Counted from the stretch's first letter, positions 54,451 to 64,000 are shown. The stretch: DNA of 64,000 nucleotides from Callorhinus ursinus (GCF_003265705.1 NW_020313044.1:2747223-2811222), one strand, 5' to 3'. Translations and numbers: made by a program. Notes: generated by a model not told the origin, from the sequence alone.

Positions 54451-54816
54451 GAAAGCCAAAACTGACCTGGCAGAGAGAAGAAGACAGAACTGGAGTGGGG
54501 AACAAGACTCTGACTCAGGAAGCCGCCTGAATGTCCTAAGTGGTCCTGGGGGACAAGGTGGTAGTAGGGAAGTCACTTAACAGGGCTACACCTCTTCCTG
54601 ATGGGCCAGACTAAAGACACGCCAAGGCAGAAATGTGAGAGGCAGAGTGGAAAATGAGCCTCTCTGGCCACACCTCTCCCAGGTCCCATTCACACCTGTG
54701 AAATGAATGGGTGGCGAATTCCATTAGGTTCTGACCGTATAGACTCTTGGTATCTTGGTAGGTGTTTTAGAATCCAGAGCAGATAAGCAAGCTACCAAAT
54801 TATTTGATACAATTAC

Positions 54817-55130
54817 CTGGGGTCATGAAAAGGCCAGGGGGTTCACCAAGAGGTCAGTCACAATTACTGGGGTTCACATAGAGGTCAGTGGGTTCACTGG
54901 AGTCATAGAGTGGATTCTGACTGAAAATTTAGATGGTAACAGCAACTCAGAGCCCTCAGAAGGGTCAATTTGACACTGAGGGGTCGTGAAAAGGCCAATG
55001 GGTTCACCAAGAGGTCGTCCACAATTATGGGGGTTCACAAAGAGGTCAGAAGTCACATAGAGGAATTATTGGCTGTCAGAAAATTTTAAAGCCAACAGCA
55101 AACTAACTCAGAGCCAGGAAGGGATTTGGA
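54817..55130. repeat. Two-copy tandem duplication, unit about 160 bp
   Basis: GGTCATGAAAAGGCC at 54,821 recurs as GGTCGTGAAAAGGCC at 54,982. Then GGTTCACCAAGAGGTC, CACAATTA, GGGGTTCACA and AGAGGTCAG follow in the same order in both units. Each unit also contains inner GGTTCAC-AGAGGTCA sub-repeats of about 31 bp. The family is not recognised. Confidence 0.8.
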
Positions 55131-55334
55131 TGAGATCACCAGATGGGGCCTGGGAGAGATCAGTGATTTGCAGGCTTATATACCATTTAGTTCACTATTT
55201 CCTTTGTTTCTTTGTAACAGGTGCTTTTTTTTTCCAGCACCCCCACAGTGAACACAATGACTTTAGTTCTTTACTTTTCCCCATCACCTCCCTTTCATCT
55301 AGTTTTTGCCATTCTCTGTGTGATTCAAGAATGC

Positions 55335-55540
55335 AAGGCACAGGATGCCATCATCATCATCATCAAATTAGCCATCACTAGGCATCCTGTGCCGGAAGCA
55401 GTTCCGGGTGCTTTATATATGATCGCCACAGCAACCCTTTGAGGTAGGTATCAGGAACACCACTTAATAGCTGAGGAAAAGTCACACCGCCAGAGAGGGG
55501 CAGAGCTGGAACTGAACTCAGCCCCTCTCAACCTTAAGCC
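55335..55540 (-). repeat. MIR SINE, antisense
   Basis: 'gcaaccctttgaggtaggta' then 'agctggaactgaactcagcc' in antisense MIR order, next to a short (ATC)n run. Confidence 0.65.
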
Positions 55541-55598
55541 TCTCCGGCCCTCCCGTTGGTAGGTCTCTAAACTGACCACACACATTCTGGGGGGCATC

Positions 55599-55610
55599 TG
55601 CGCATGCGCG
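55599..55610. promoter_or_regulatory. NRF1-like palindrome
   Basis: TGCGCATGCGCG fits the NRF1 consensus YGCGCAYGCGCR except at one edge position at most. It lies in CpG-poor intergenic DNA, where such CpGs usually decay. Confidence 0.45.
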
Positions 55611-56349
55611 CGCTCAACTGCCTGAGCCCTCTGGCGAGAAGACCCCCTTGTGTCTGGCTGGAACATAAGGGTTCCCGGCCCTGGGCACTGGTTTAACAAA
55701 TAAATCAACGAGTGAAAAGGCTTCTTAACCCTCGACCTCCATCTGCCTTCTCCATGCCTTCATCAGGGCTGCAGGTTTCGACAGGCCCTGGCTCTGAGGG
55801 GCTATAAAGTTGGGAAAAGCACAACACCCTGTGGGTTTACAAGCGGCAGCAGCTGTGGTCTTCCTGGCAGCCAAGGGTACCCATTAGGCCATCTTGCATG
55901 TCCGGGCTTTGCCTGTGAAATGCCTGAGGCCCCAAGGGTCGTCTTGCCTCAGCGGCCCCAGTGCCAACCCCACAAGCCTTCCCTCCTCCCCCACGTAGGT
56001 GGGAAATTGCTGTCTCAGTGCAGCCCCAGTAGCTCCAGGGCAGGAACCGGGCCAGGGTTCTGAGGCTGAGCTCAAAGCAGAGTACTATATGCATCAGCCC
56101 CTTGGCCAGGTTCCCCAGCAGCTGGGGGGAACCTCGTGAATATTCTTGGCAAAGGGAGGAGGGATGCAGCCTGTCCTAGGAGCTGAAGTCAGGGAGATGA
56201 GAGGGACGGTCTCTTCCTCCCTGGGACTACCCTGGCCCTCTCCAATCTCCACACCAGCATCCATCCATCTCCACCCAGGTCCTCCTCCTCTGTCTTCTCT
56301 CCTCACCTGGGGGCTAGGCACACACAATCAAACATGAGTTATTTCTGAT

Positions 56350-56355
56350 TTTATT
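56350..56355 (-). terminator. NRG2: NRG2 poly(A) signal (AATAAA on minus strand)
   Basis: TTTATT on the + strand reads AATAAA on the minus strand. It comes about 1.2 kb after the stop codon. A nearer AATAAA (57,428-57,433) could give a short 3' UTR form. Confidence 0.6.
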
Positions 56356-57427
56356 TATAATATAAAAATGTTCAAGTGTCAACAGTCAGGTGTTTGGACA
56401 TTTCAGGGCAGGGTTCCCATTTGTTTGTTCGGTGTTTTCTTTTAAACAATTACCTTTTTGACAAATTAGCAGTGGACCCAGTTTTGCGGGGGTGGGGAGG
56501 ACAGGGCTGGAGAGGGAGTGGAAGTCATAGGTGGCTTGGGGTCTGGAAGAAATGGTGTTACTTTATTGCTAAAAGGGGAATCAAATACACTGTGGAGTGG
56601 CTCTTCTCGGTCCCAGCGTGACCATGCATCCAATCTAAAGAATCTGAAATGCAAAGGACATGCAGGCATAAAATAGAAAAGACAACCTGTAAACGAAGGT
56701 GCTGCAGAGGACGGAAGGGCATCCTGGAGGCCACAGGGGAGGAGGAGCCGGAACTTTGGGGCCCTGGTAGAGCTGCCCCCTCCCTGGGGCCAGGACTGTT
56801 GGGAAGACCTCTTTCTCAGTGCCCCCTCCCTTAGCAGCTGTAAGGAGTGGGGAGGCCCCCTCCCCATTCTGGTTGCTGTCGCTGGGCCTTAAGTCTCCCC
56901 CTGAATGTTACCCGATCCCGACTCTAGCTCCAAGCCTAGGATCCCTGCCTTCTCTTCAGCGGCGGGGGTGGGGGGAGGGGTGGGGGGGGTCGGGGACTCA
57001 AGATCCTGCCTGGGGGCAAAGCTCCTCCTGTCCTCATTTCCTTCCTCAGGGCCAATCCCCTCCCTGCCCCCACCAGCACCCAGCAGCCCCTCCTTTGCCG
57101 GCTCCCTCTCACCCCTGCCAGCTTGGGATCCTACATTCCCCTCACCCCCACCCCACCCCACAACCCGACTTCTCTCCAGGAGCTCCAGATTAGCGTACAG
57201 CAAAAGGCACCACAATATAGGTTTCTATTAAAGAGTCAAAAAATTGGCCCATCTCTTTTTTTTGTTGTTTCTTTTTTTTTCCGAAGCTGTAAATCAGGAT
57301 GTTACATATAAATAGTTTCCCTATAAAAACGTCTTTGCCGTTAGCTAGTATTATAAGACAATTTTTGCTAAAATGAAAATAAAACATTTTGTTATACCTT
57401 TTTCCTTTTATAGAAAATAAAAATATT

Positions 57428-57433
57428 TTTATT
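57428..57433 (-). terminator. NRG2: Possible proximal NRG2 poly(A) signal
   Basis: AATAAA on the minus strand, only about 95 bases after the stop codon, inside an A/T-rich stretch. Confidence 0.3.
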
Positions 57434-57439
57434 TTTTTC

Positions 57440-58340
57440 CTCCTTTCTCTCTCCAGGCGGTGGTCTCTGTCCTCCTTAAAGACAGTGGGGCAGGCGAGGC
57501 GGAGGGGGCGGCGGGCGGCGGGGGCCCCTAGAGGGGCGCCGAGTCTTGCTTGCCCCGCGGGGGCGGCCCGCGGCTGTGTCTGCTGCTGGCCCGCGTGCTG
57601 TGGCTGTCCAGGGAGTAGTAAGTCCTGCTGTCTGCCGCCGGGCACAGCGGCGGCGAGTCCGAGCGCAGCGCATCGTGCGCCGCACGCAGGCCGAGGAAAG
57701 GCGTGCTCTCGGCCGCCAGCGCCCCGTCCGCGTCGTCGTCCGAGGCAGAGGCCGAGCCGCCACCCGAGCCGCCACCCGAGCCGCTGCTCAGCGACAGCGA
57801 GTCCCGCGCCGCGCGTGCGCGCTGCGCCGCCAGCCCGTTGAGGCGCGAGCGGCGCCAGCGCCGGGGCCCCGCCGACGTCCTGCGGGACGCGCCGCGGGCG
57901 CGCGGCCGCGATGGGGGCGGGGGCGCGCACTCCTGCGTGGTCTCGTACTCGTCGTCCTCGGGGATGCGGAAGGGGCTGGCGGGCAGGCTGCCCAGGCTGC
58001 CGCCCAGCGCGCAGGCCCCGCGCCGCGGCCCCGGGCCCGCCGCGGGGTAGTAGTAACTGTCGTAGCTGCGCTGCATGTCCGCGCCGGGCCCGGGTCCCGG
58101 GCCGGGGGGCGCCGGCTGCCGCAGTAGCGGCTGCTGCTCCGCCAGGCGGTAGTTGATGGGCGCGGCCGGCGGCAGCGACACTGCGTGCGCCGAGTTGGGG
58201 GACGTGATCTCAAAAGTCGGCACCTGCGTGGCCAGCGAGTAGTGGAAGTCCACGGGAGAGAGGCGCGCGGGCGTGGTCAGTGCCGACACGTACCTGCGGG
58301 GAGAGGCAGAGGCGTGGGCGGGGGGCTAAAGGGGTGGGGT
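57440..58340. promoter_or_regulatory. Intragenic CpG-rich block over the NRG2 terminal exon
   Basis: CpG density here is as high as or higher than at the PSD2 promoter. It coincides with the coding part of the last NRG2 exon. It may be only a compositional feature of the Ala/Arg/Gly/Pro-rich code, or may act as a gene-body CpG island. Confidence 0.6.
57528..58293 (-). CDS. NRG2: NRG2 terminal coding exon
   Basis: Acceptor CCCCGCAG at 58,294-58,301. It encodes YVSALTTPARLSPVDFHYSL and VPTFEITSPNSAHAVSLPPA, a Pro/Gly run (GPGPGPGAD), YDSYYYPAAGPGPRRGACAL, an acidic DDEYETTQE and a Ser/Gly repeat (SSGSGGGSGGGSASASDDDA); stop TAG at 57,530-57,528. Very GC- and CpG-rich, which opens long chance frames on both strands. 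Confidence 0.95.
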
Positions 58341-61300
58341 GAAGGGGTGGATCCCGACGGAGAGCAGCGGTCTCGCCTGGGATGCCGTGTGCAGGAATCA
58401 TGGTGGCACTCCCCACTGACCTTAAACAATTTCCTTAACCTCTCCCGGGCTCAGTGGCCTTATCTGTTCAGCGGGGATAACCACAGTGCTCATTCCATGG
58501 CGTCGTTGGGATGATTCCATAGATGTGTCAAATGGAATGCCAGTGCCTGCCTGATTATCCTCCATGAATGATCCTTTGGTGTGGGGGATGCTCACAGTCG
58601 CCAGGTTTCTGAATGGTTACTTTGGGTCAGGCTCAGCCTGGGGCATTTTACATGTACTATCTCATCTAATAACAGTGATTCTCTAAGACCTTTATGTTAG
58701 TCCCATACTACACCTGAGGAAACTGAGACTCAGAACATTTAAGTGGCTTGTTCAGGGTTCACACTACCAGGAAGTGGTAGAGTTGGGATTTGAACGGATG
58801 TCAGGCCGGAACCAGGACTTACACTTCAGTACTCTCCAGAGTCCCCCCTACTCTCTTTCTGAATCGCCTGCCTTCCCTCCCTTCCCTCTCCCACGTGCAC
58901 ATCCAGTTAGCCGCCATTCCCCGTCTCCTGGAACACCCCCTGTGCCCTGCTCTACCCCATCCTGGGCCAAGTTGTTTGCTCTGGTCATTACCCCACTCCA
59001 GGGCCTCTCTTCTACTGTATGCACTTTCCAGAGCAATCTTTTAACGTCACTGTTTTGCTTAAGGACGCCCTTCTGCTTACCCATCCAGGGCCATCAGCCG
59101 TCTCCCTGACCCCAGCCTACTTTGTTCAGACTCCACTCTCCCTACAGCTCACCCTGCTCCGGGCACCTCACTCACTAGCCATATTCTGAAATGCCTCTGC
59201 TGGAACAGCTCAGGATGCTCCCCTTGCTTGGAGTGCTCTCCCTGTCTCTCTACCTCCCAACCATTAAGGAGTCCTATTGCTACTGAAAACAACAGCTAAG
59301 CCTAGCATAGCTGGGTAGGAGGCAGAGATCTTCGTGCATATGATCTCTGATGGCCTTCATGAGAACCACGTGTGACAGGTGGTTTTTCATGATTTACAGC
59401 TGAGGAAACAAGGCACAGGGGTGATCAATCTGCTTTAAATCACACAGGTGGTGGAGTTGGGCTTTGAAAGGTTGGTCTTGGAAAACCTGGTTGCTTCCTA
59501 GAGCCTGGAGTCAGACTGGGTCTCTGCCCTGGTAAGATGGCCTGTCCTTAGCACGTTCCTTAGGCGACTGTGAGCTTCAGTGGTTTGTGTCTGTGGCTCG
59601 GAGCTCCTTGGGAGCAAGAACCAGGTGGGCCATCTCTGGGTCCTCAGGCAGGCCTGCTCAGCAAGGGCTGGCATGAGTAGGCTAAGTTAGAGCAGGAGAA
59701 CATTTCCTGTCCCTCTGCTCCAGCCTGGAGTTCCCAGTACTATGCGCTTTCCTCTGCTCTCCTCCCACAGACCCCACTTGCTAAGGGCCACCAGAGGGCT
59801 GAGCAAGGTGATGGACTGGCCTCCTGTGACTCCTGGCGGGGAGAAGGGGAGTTTCCTGGTTCTCACTCCATCCATTGCTCGGAAACTCAATGGTGTCTTG
59901 ATCCGTGGGCCTTGTTGCTGATGCTGCCAGGGCCTGCAGTCATTCTTGGCTCATGCCCAGCCTGCACTGGTCAGTCTCCTTGCAGACAGCCTCCCCTCCC
60001 ACCCTCCAATCTGCTCGATCTTGGTGTCTTTCTGTTCCCGCTGGGCCATGGGGCCTCTGGGTGACACCAGGGTAGGCCTACCATATGGTCTGGTTCGTCC
60101 GGAACAGCCCCCATTTGTTCCTGATGTTCTAGTGCAATTATTAACATCCCCTTCTATTTTGGAAAGTGTCCTAGTAGGACAATTAAATTAGATGGTCACT
60201 CCACACCAGGGTCCATTGGCTTAGCTGCAATCCCAGTCTGTCGTGAACATGCTGATGACCCTGAGCAGATCATTGAACCTCTCGGGGACCTTGCTGGCCA
60301 ATCAGAAATATGGACAGGAGAGTCTTTGGGGTGTCTCTGAGGTGCCCTAAGGGTCAGCCCTGGGTCAGCGGTGCCCGTTCTCTGGCCAAGGTGGGGCAGA
60401 GGGCACGAGGCAGGAACTGACCTCTCGCTGTGTGGGGAGTCACGCAGGGAGTCTACGGAGTCGTGGTAAGGTGGCACGGCAGCCCTGCGCCGCTCCTCCA
60501 GGTTGTAGGCTGCTGCCCGCCGCGCCCGGGCCTCCACGCACGCCGGGCTGTTGCACTTGCTGGTACCCACTGATGACAGCATGATGCCTGACTGCGAGTC
60601 GGAGGTCAGGCTTTCAGAACGTTCCAGGCTCCATGTGTGGCTCTCATGCCTGCAGAAGGCGGGTGGGGGAGAGGTGAGGGATCAGGAAGGGGCGGGACAG
60701 CCCAGCAGGTGTGGTCCCAGGCCCACCCCCTCCCAGGTTCTTCATTTCATTTCAGGCACCCTCAGAGTACTGCCCTTCTCCACTCTGAGCCAGCGTGTCA
60801 TGTCATGATCTAGGGAGAAGGAGGGCTGAGTGTCCTGTGGATGGGTGAGCTGCCATGTGCACGAGTCTCTTCTTTTCCTCCGTGCAACCTTCTTTCCCCC
60901 AAGCCTTGGCCCGGGGCCCCCTGTCTGGGACCCTTCCACTCCCATGGTCCTTAGCCACCTATGTCAGGAGCGCAGCCCCAGGGGCCAATACCTGGGGGCC
61001 CTGCCTAGTCCATACCGCTCCCCAGGGAAGAAGGGGGTCAACCATGTTATTTCTTGAGCTCTGTGAACCTTTGTCCTTGGCCAGACAGACCTCCCCACTC
61101 TAAAGGAAAGGAAGCTAAGGTGGACTAGGTTCATATGGGCAAACTCAGGAAAGGGCATCAAATAGGTGTGGGTGTTTGAATGAGGAGGCACTTTATGCCA
61201 GATAACGTGGTGCCAAAACTAAATGTCAGGTGAGAGCACAGGGATGCTGTCGTCCCTCTGTGGTTGGTTTAGACTGGGAAAGGGAATCTGGGCTGCTGAG

Positions 61301-62019
61301 GATCTGGATGAACATCTAGTGGTGGGTTCTGGTCTAAAGCTCTCCACCTCCCTCCTCTGACTCAGGGGGACCCTCAATACAGAGGCGAGCCTGGCTGGGG
61401 GGTTCTCTGTGTGTCTCCAGGCAGACATGTGCCTGGCTGGTGCCCACCTGTGGCTGGAGGTGGGTGTGGCTGTGGAACAGTGGTGAGAAGGAGAGCAGGA
61501 GTGGCTCCCAGAGAAGGTGGTCTCGGTTTCCCTCCGGATGACATGGTCCGTGGCTGGCACGTTCTTGGAGATGTACTGCAACAGACACAGTGTGGCAGGA
61601 GTTAGTGACGGGTCACCGAGTGGGCCCTCCTTCCTGGTGGGGATGGGGCAGCCACGTGCTAAGCTTCAGGTTGGGGAGTGGTCTGCTGGATAAGTGTTAG
61701 GGCAGCGATGGCCCCAGCAAATCAACCCCTTCAGGAAGTGGACAAAGCGAGGCCAGCCATCCTGGTGAGGCTAGGCTAGCAGGCAAGGCTGAGCATGGTG
61801 TGGGCCGGCTGCTGCCCTGGTCTGGCCCGGCACGGGGCACGACAAGGCCGGCTATCCAGTGAGGGCTCCAGTGGGGTTCTGGGAAGACCACTCACATCTG
61901 CCATCTGGATTTCCTCGGGGTCCAGCCGGGGGTGGCTGGGCCCATTGGCCAAGCTCCGGTTCTGGTGGGCTGGGCACATGTTCTGCCGGAGGTGGTTGTG
62001 CATCTGCTTCCGCTGTTTT
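57528..62019 (-). CDS. NRG2: NRG2 (neuregulin-2), C-terminal four coding exons; partial
   Basis: Exons, in transcript order: 62019-61896, 61575-61448, 60649-60422, 58293-57528. They join in frame (GT-AG on the minus strand) to about 414 residues of the neuregulin cytoplasmic tail: KQRKQMHNHLRQNMCPAHQN, then YISKNVPATDHVIRRETETT, then HESHTWSLERSESLTSDSQS, then YVSALTTPARLSPVDFHYSL, ending KQDSAPL. Neuregulins are membrane-anchored precursors; shed EGF-like domains activate ErbB3 and ErbB4, and the tail governs trafficking, processing and back-signalling. The first exon starts one base into a codon, so the transmembrane and EGF exons lie to the right; I looked for the transmembrane exon in 62,020-64,000 and did not see it. 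NRG1 is excluded by the sequence of the Ala- and Pro-rich final exon. Confidence 0.95.
58600..58830 (-). repeat. MIR SINE, antisense
   Basis: 'cctgaggaaactgagactca' and 'gtagagttgggatttgaacg' in antisense MIR order. Confidence 0.75.
58870..59260 (+). repeat. L2 fragment, sense
   Basis: Phrases such as 'tttgcttaaggacgcccttc' followed by C/T-rich sequence match diverged sense L2. Confidence 0.45.
59300..59490 (-). repeat. MIR SINE, antisense
   Basis: 'tgatttacagctgaggaaac' then 'tggtggagttgggctttgaa' in antisense MIR order. Confidence 0.65.
59785..59801 (+). promoter_or_regulatory. CTCF-like motif
   Basis: GGGCCACCAGAGGGCTG carries the CTCF core CCACCAGAGGGC without mismatch, in the NRG2 intron. 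Confidence 0.5.
60422..60649 (-). CDS. NRG2: NRG2 cytoplasmic exon c (HESHTWSLERSES)
   Basis: Acceptor CTTCTGCAG, donor GAGAG|GTCAGT. It encodes HESHTWSLERSESLTSDSQS, then a GTSKCNSPACVEARARRAAA stretch and PYHDSVDSLRDSPHSER. 228 nt, phase kept. Confidence 0.94.
60650..61447 (-). other. NRG2: NRG2 intron, ordinary sequence
   Basis: About 0.8 kb between cytoplasmic exons b and c. I see no repeat, motif or further exon that I can support. Confidence 0.6.
61448..61575 (-). CDS. NRG2: NRG2 cytoplasmic exon b (YISKNVPATDH)
   Basis: Acceptor CTGTTGCAG, donor ACAG|GTGGGC. It encodes YISKNVPATDHVIRRETETT and SGSHSCSPSHHCSTATPTSS, a Ser/Thr-rich conserved neuregulin tail segment. Confidence 0.93.
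61896..62019 (-). CDS. NRG2: NRG2 cytoplasmic exon a (KQRKQMHNHLRQ)
   Basis: Minus-strand acceptor CTGTGCAG, donor AGAT|GTGAGT. It encodes the juxtamembrane cytoplasmic KQRKQMHNHLRQNMCPAHQN and ends DPEEIQMAD. First base completes the Lys codon of the upstream exon. Confidence 0.93.
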
Positions 62020-62409
62020 CTGCACAGGAGAAGGGTGTGTTAGCCTGGCATGTACCCCACGCTGTGTATGAAATTCCCGTGCTGTCCCTGCAGGGGAACT
62101 CTTCTAACCTCTGGCCCGATGCTGATGAGCCCCCCTCCCCCGGGGGGGCAGTCTCCGGCTACTGCTCTCAGCCAGGACGCCGCCCACCTGCCACCTCCAC
62201 TGTCACCACCAGCTTGAATTCGGCAGGACCGGAGCAGAGCGCTTCTGCGCTTTGGCTCTGCTGAGAGACTAGAACTCCGCTACTTCCTAGCTATGTAATC
62301 CTGGGCCAGTTACTTACACTCGCCATGTTGTGCTTTGCTCATCTTACAGAGGGCGACCACTTACCCATTGCAAAGTCCACTGAGAATTAAGAGCTGATGA
62401 AATACTCAA

Positions 62410-62570
62410 GCACTAGTCCATTCACTCATTCACTCACTATTTCTTGGGTTTTTACTATGTGCCTGATGCTGTTTCGGAACAGAGAAGGAGACGGACACAA
62501 TCCCTACCCTCATGGAGCTCGAAGGCCAGTAGGGGAGGCAGATTAATAAACACATAAATTAATGAGCAAG
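62410..62570 (-). repeat. L2 fragment, antisense
   Basis: 'tatgtgcctgatgctgtttc', 'accctcatggagctcgaagg' and 'gcagattaataaacacataa' match the antisense L2 3' end. Confidence 0.6.
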
Positions 62571-62679
62571 GTGCTTTCAGGAAAGTGCAACGAGGACCAT
62601 CAAACAAAACAAAGCTGTGGTCAGGGGCTCGTGGGACTACTTTACTTTGGCCAGATTAAGTGCCTAATACGTTTGTTCT

Positions 62680-63075
62680 GTAATGATCAAGTCTAGTCAC
62701 GTCAGCCCCCTGCTGAACGCCCTTCATGGGCCCTCTCTCACGGCCCTCTCCACACCCCAGCTTGCTGTGTCCTTGGAGGGCTTCCTTCTGATCCTCCCCT
62801 ATGCCGGCCTTCTCTGGTCTCGGGAGCTCTGCACATACTATTGCAACCCCTGGGATGTACTCAGCCTCTTCACCTGCCAATGCCTGCTCTCCCCCCAGGC
62901 TCAGCCTAAAAGGTCCCTCCTCAGGGAAACCCTTCTTGCCCTCCACCTGAGGTTCGGCCCCCCTGCGACATATCCTGTCACACTGGACATATTGCTTAGA
63001 GCCCTGACCATGCGCCTGGCAGAGGGCCTGGTATCCAGCAGGCATCGAATGAAAGTTTGTTCAAGAAACGGATAA
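62680..63075 (+). repeat. L2 fragment, sense
   Basis: It runs from 'gccccctgctgaacgccctt' to 'tccagcaggcatcgaatgaa' in sense L2 order. Confidence 0.55.
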
Positions 63076-64000
63076 ATGCACTGGAGGTTAGAATAGGGTT
63101 TTGCTTTCCCCCCAGTTCTTGACCTCAATTTTCCTTCTTGGGCCCAGTCTCCTCTGGGCTCCTTGGGCCTTAACTCCCAAGGCTGGCAGGGCCTTAGATC
63201 CCATAGATAGGTGTAGCAGGAGTCAAGACTGAGGGACTCAGTGCCCTAAATGGTGGTTATGCCCAGACCCTTGCTTTCTAGATAAGAATGGATGGGACAG
63301 AGCTATCATTTTTGTCTGTATTACATCACTCTACAGCCTTCATGAGCTCCCTGTCATTTATAGGATAAACCCAGGCTGCCTAGCTTGGGATTCAGTGCCC
63401 TATGGTACCATCTGGGTTCCAGCTGTCTCCTTAGACTCATACCTCTCTTTTTTTGACCCCAGGCCTTTGCTCCAACTGGTCTGGGCTGCTCATGCTCTAG
63501 AAACACGACTGACCCTTTCCGGCGTTTGTCTGGCAGCTTGCACTATTCTCTAGGAACTGCGCAGCCCGCTTTCTGCACCTTTCTTCCCTTGCCCCGAGGT
63601 TCTGCCCTCACCTTTCCTCTGCCCAGAGGGGACCTGGCCCCATCTTCTCTGTGTTCTGGCCTAGACCGCTCCCAGATGGGACTAGACAGTGCCTCCCGAG
63701 GTCTCTTTGTCCCCTGGGAATGTAGCCTTCCTCTCTGTGCTTCCTCACCCCCAACACTGCCCCCGCTCCTGCCTACTTGACAGGGCAGATGCTCCTTCAC
63801 GGTGCCCTCCGAGGTACCTACTAGGATCATCCCTACTCTATAGAGAGGTCCATCAGTTTGCTCAGGGTCATGGCACATGGGAGAGCTGAATTCGAACCCA
63901 GATCTGCCTTCTTCCAACACTTGTGCTCTTGCTGATTCTTGTTCACTCCTCTGGGGCCTGTCTCCTCTACCCTCTGCTCCTGCTTCTTGGCCCAGCCCTT

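Larger units (their letters stand above)
53020..56340. other. Intergenic spacer between PSD2 and NRG2 3' ends
   Basis: A 3.3 kb spacer between convergent genes. It holds an AT-rich stretch (about 53.9-54.07 kb), a CTCF-like motif (54,207), an L2 fragment (about 54.28-54.45 kb), a two-copy tandem duplication (54.8-55.1 kb), a MIR (55.34-55.54 kb) and an NRF1-like palindrome (55,599). I see no coding sequence. Confidence 0.7.
56340..57527 (-). other. NRG2: NRG2 3' UTR
   Basis: Minus-strand sequence after the NRG2 stop codon. The first 220 bases are AT-rich (57,220-57,440 on the + strand) and the rest is GC-rich, ending near the poly(A) signal at 56,350. The end is inferred from that signal. 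Overlapping frames here are chance. Confidence 0.7.
58294..60421 (-). other. NRG2: NRG2 intron before terminal exon
   Basis: A 2.1 kb intron. It contains a sense MIR (about 58,410-58,560), an antisense MIR (about 58,600-58,830), an L2 fragment (about 58,870-59,260), another antisense MIR (about 59,300-59,480) and a CTCF-like motif at 59,785. No other structure seen. Confidence 0.65.
62020..64000 (-). other. NRG2: NRG2 intron upstream of the cytoplasmic exons (runs off the window)
   Basis: No neuregulin transmembrane or EGF exon is visible on the minus strand. The block holds MIR (about 62,260-62,400), an antisense L2 piece (about 62,410-62,570), sense L2 pieces (about 62,680-63,075 and 63,320-63,520) and an antisense MIR (about 63,800-63,920). 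Confidence 0.6.

Noticed and set aside
57546..58127. A 193-codon + strand frame rich in Arg and Ala
   Set aside because: It is exactly antisense to the NRG2 terminal coding exon. GC-rich coding DNA lacks stop codons in several frames, and the product has no recognisable domain.
57788..58213. A 141-codon minus-strand frame over the NRG2 last exon
   Set aside because: It is the shifted frame of the true NRG2 exon, which continues in a different frame to a proper stop with a known protein sequence.
62020..64000. Search for the NRG2 transmembrane or EGF-like exons
   Set aside because: No minus-strand segment with acceptor, donor and the expected hydrophobic or Cys-rich coding sequence was found. 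These exons most likely lie beyond the right edge.

Overview
The window is nuclear DNA from a mammal, almost certainly a caniform carnivoran. It carries many copies of the tRNA-derived CAN-SINE (head GGGCGCCTGGGTGGCTCAGT, tail AAATAAATAAAATCTT) and a 5'-truncated carnivore-type L1 3' end. The SINE heads are not of the young dog type, so a bear, seal or mustelid relative fits better than dog; this is inference from the SINE sequence only. There are no bacterial genes, CRISPR arrays, tRNA or rRNA genes.

Two protein-coding genes lie tail to tail. (1) PSD2 (EFA6C, an ARF6 guanine-nucleotide exchange factor) is complete on the + strand. It has a CpG-rich promoter and non-coding exon 1 at about 6.6-7.1 kb, a 13.4 kb first intron, and 14 coding exons between 20,562 and 52,086. 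These join in frame into a 777-residue protein with Sec7, PH and C-terminal coiled-coil regions. A poly(A) signal lies at 52,990. (2) NRG2 (neuregulin-2) is on the - strand. Only the last four coding exons, for the cytoplasmic tail, plus the 3' UTR (about 56.3-62.0 kb) are inside the window. Its transmembrane, EGF, Ig and promoter regions lie beyond the right edge. Both calls rest on recognising the translated exons and on in-frame GT-AG junctions; the PSD2-NRG2 tail-to-tail neighbourhood is the known mammalian arrangement.

Layout: 1-6.6 kb is intergenic and dominated by ancient L2 and MIR remnants. 6.6-7.1 kb is the PSD2 CpG-rich promoter. 7.1-20.5 kb is intron 1, with L2 pieces, three CAN-SINEs and, near its 3' end, a near-consensus REST/NRSE element followed 120 bp later by a TATA box. 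20.5-31.2 kb holds exons 2-6. 32-42.3 kb is intron 7, inflated by antisense L1 copies with nested SINEs. 42.3-53 kb holds exons 8-15. 53-56.3 kb is the intergenic spacer, with a CTCF-like motif, a tandem duplication and an NRF1 palindrome. 56.3-64 kb is the 3' part of NRG2.

PSD2 activates ARF6 at the plasma membrane in neurons, and NRG2 encodes an ErbB ligand precursor. They are neighbours but not members of one pathway. I found no previously undescribed protein system. The observations most worth checking are regulatory: the NRSE and possible internal promoter of PSD2, CTCF-like and NRF1-like motifs around the convergent gene ends, and a terminal-intron splice acceptor whose upstream tract appears to be L1-derived.
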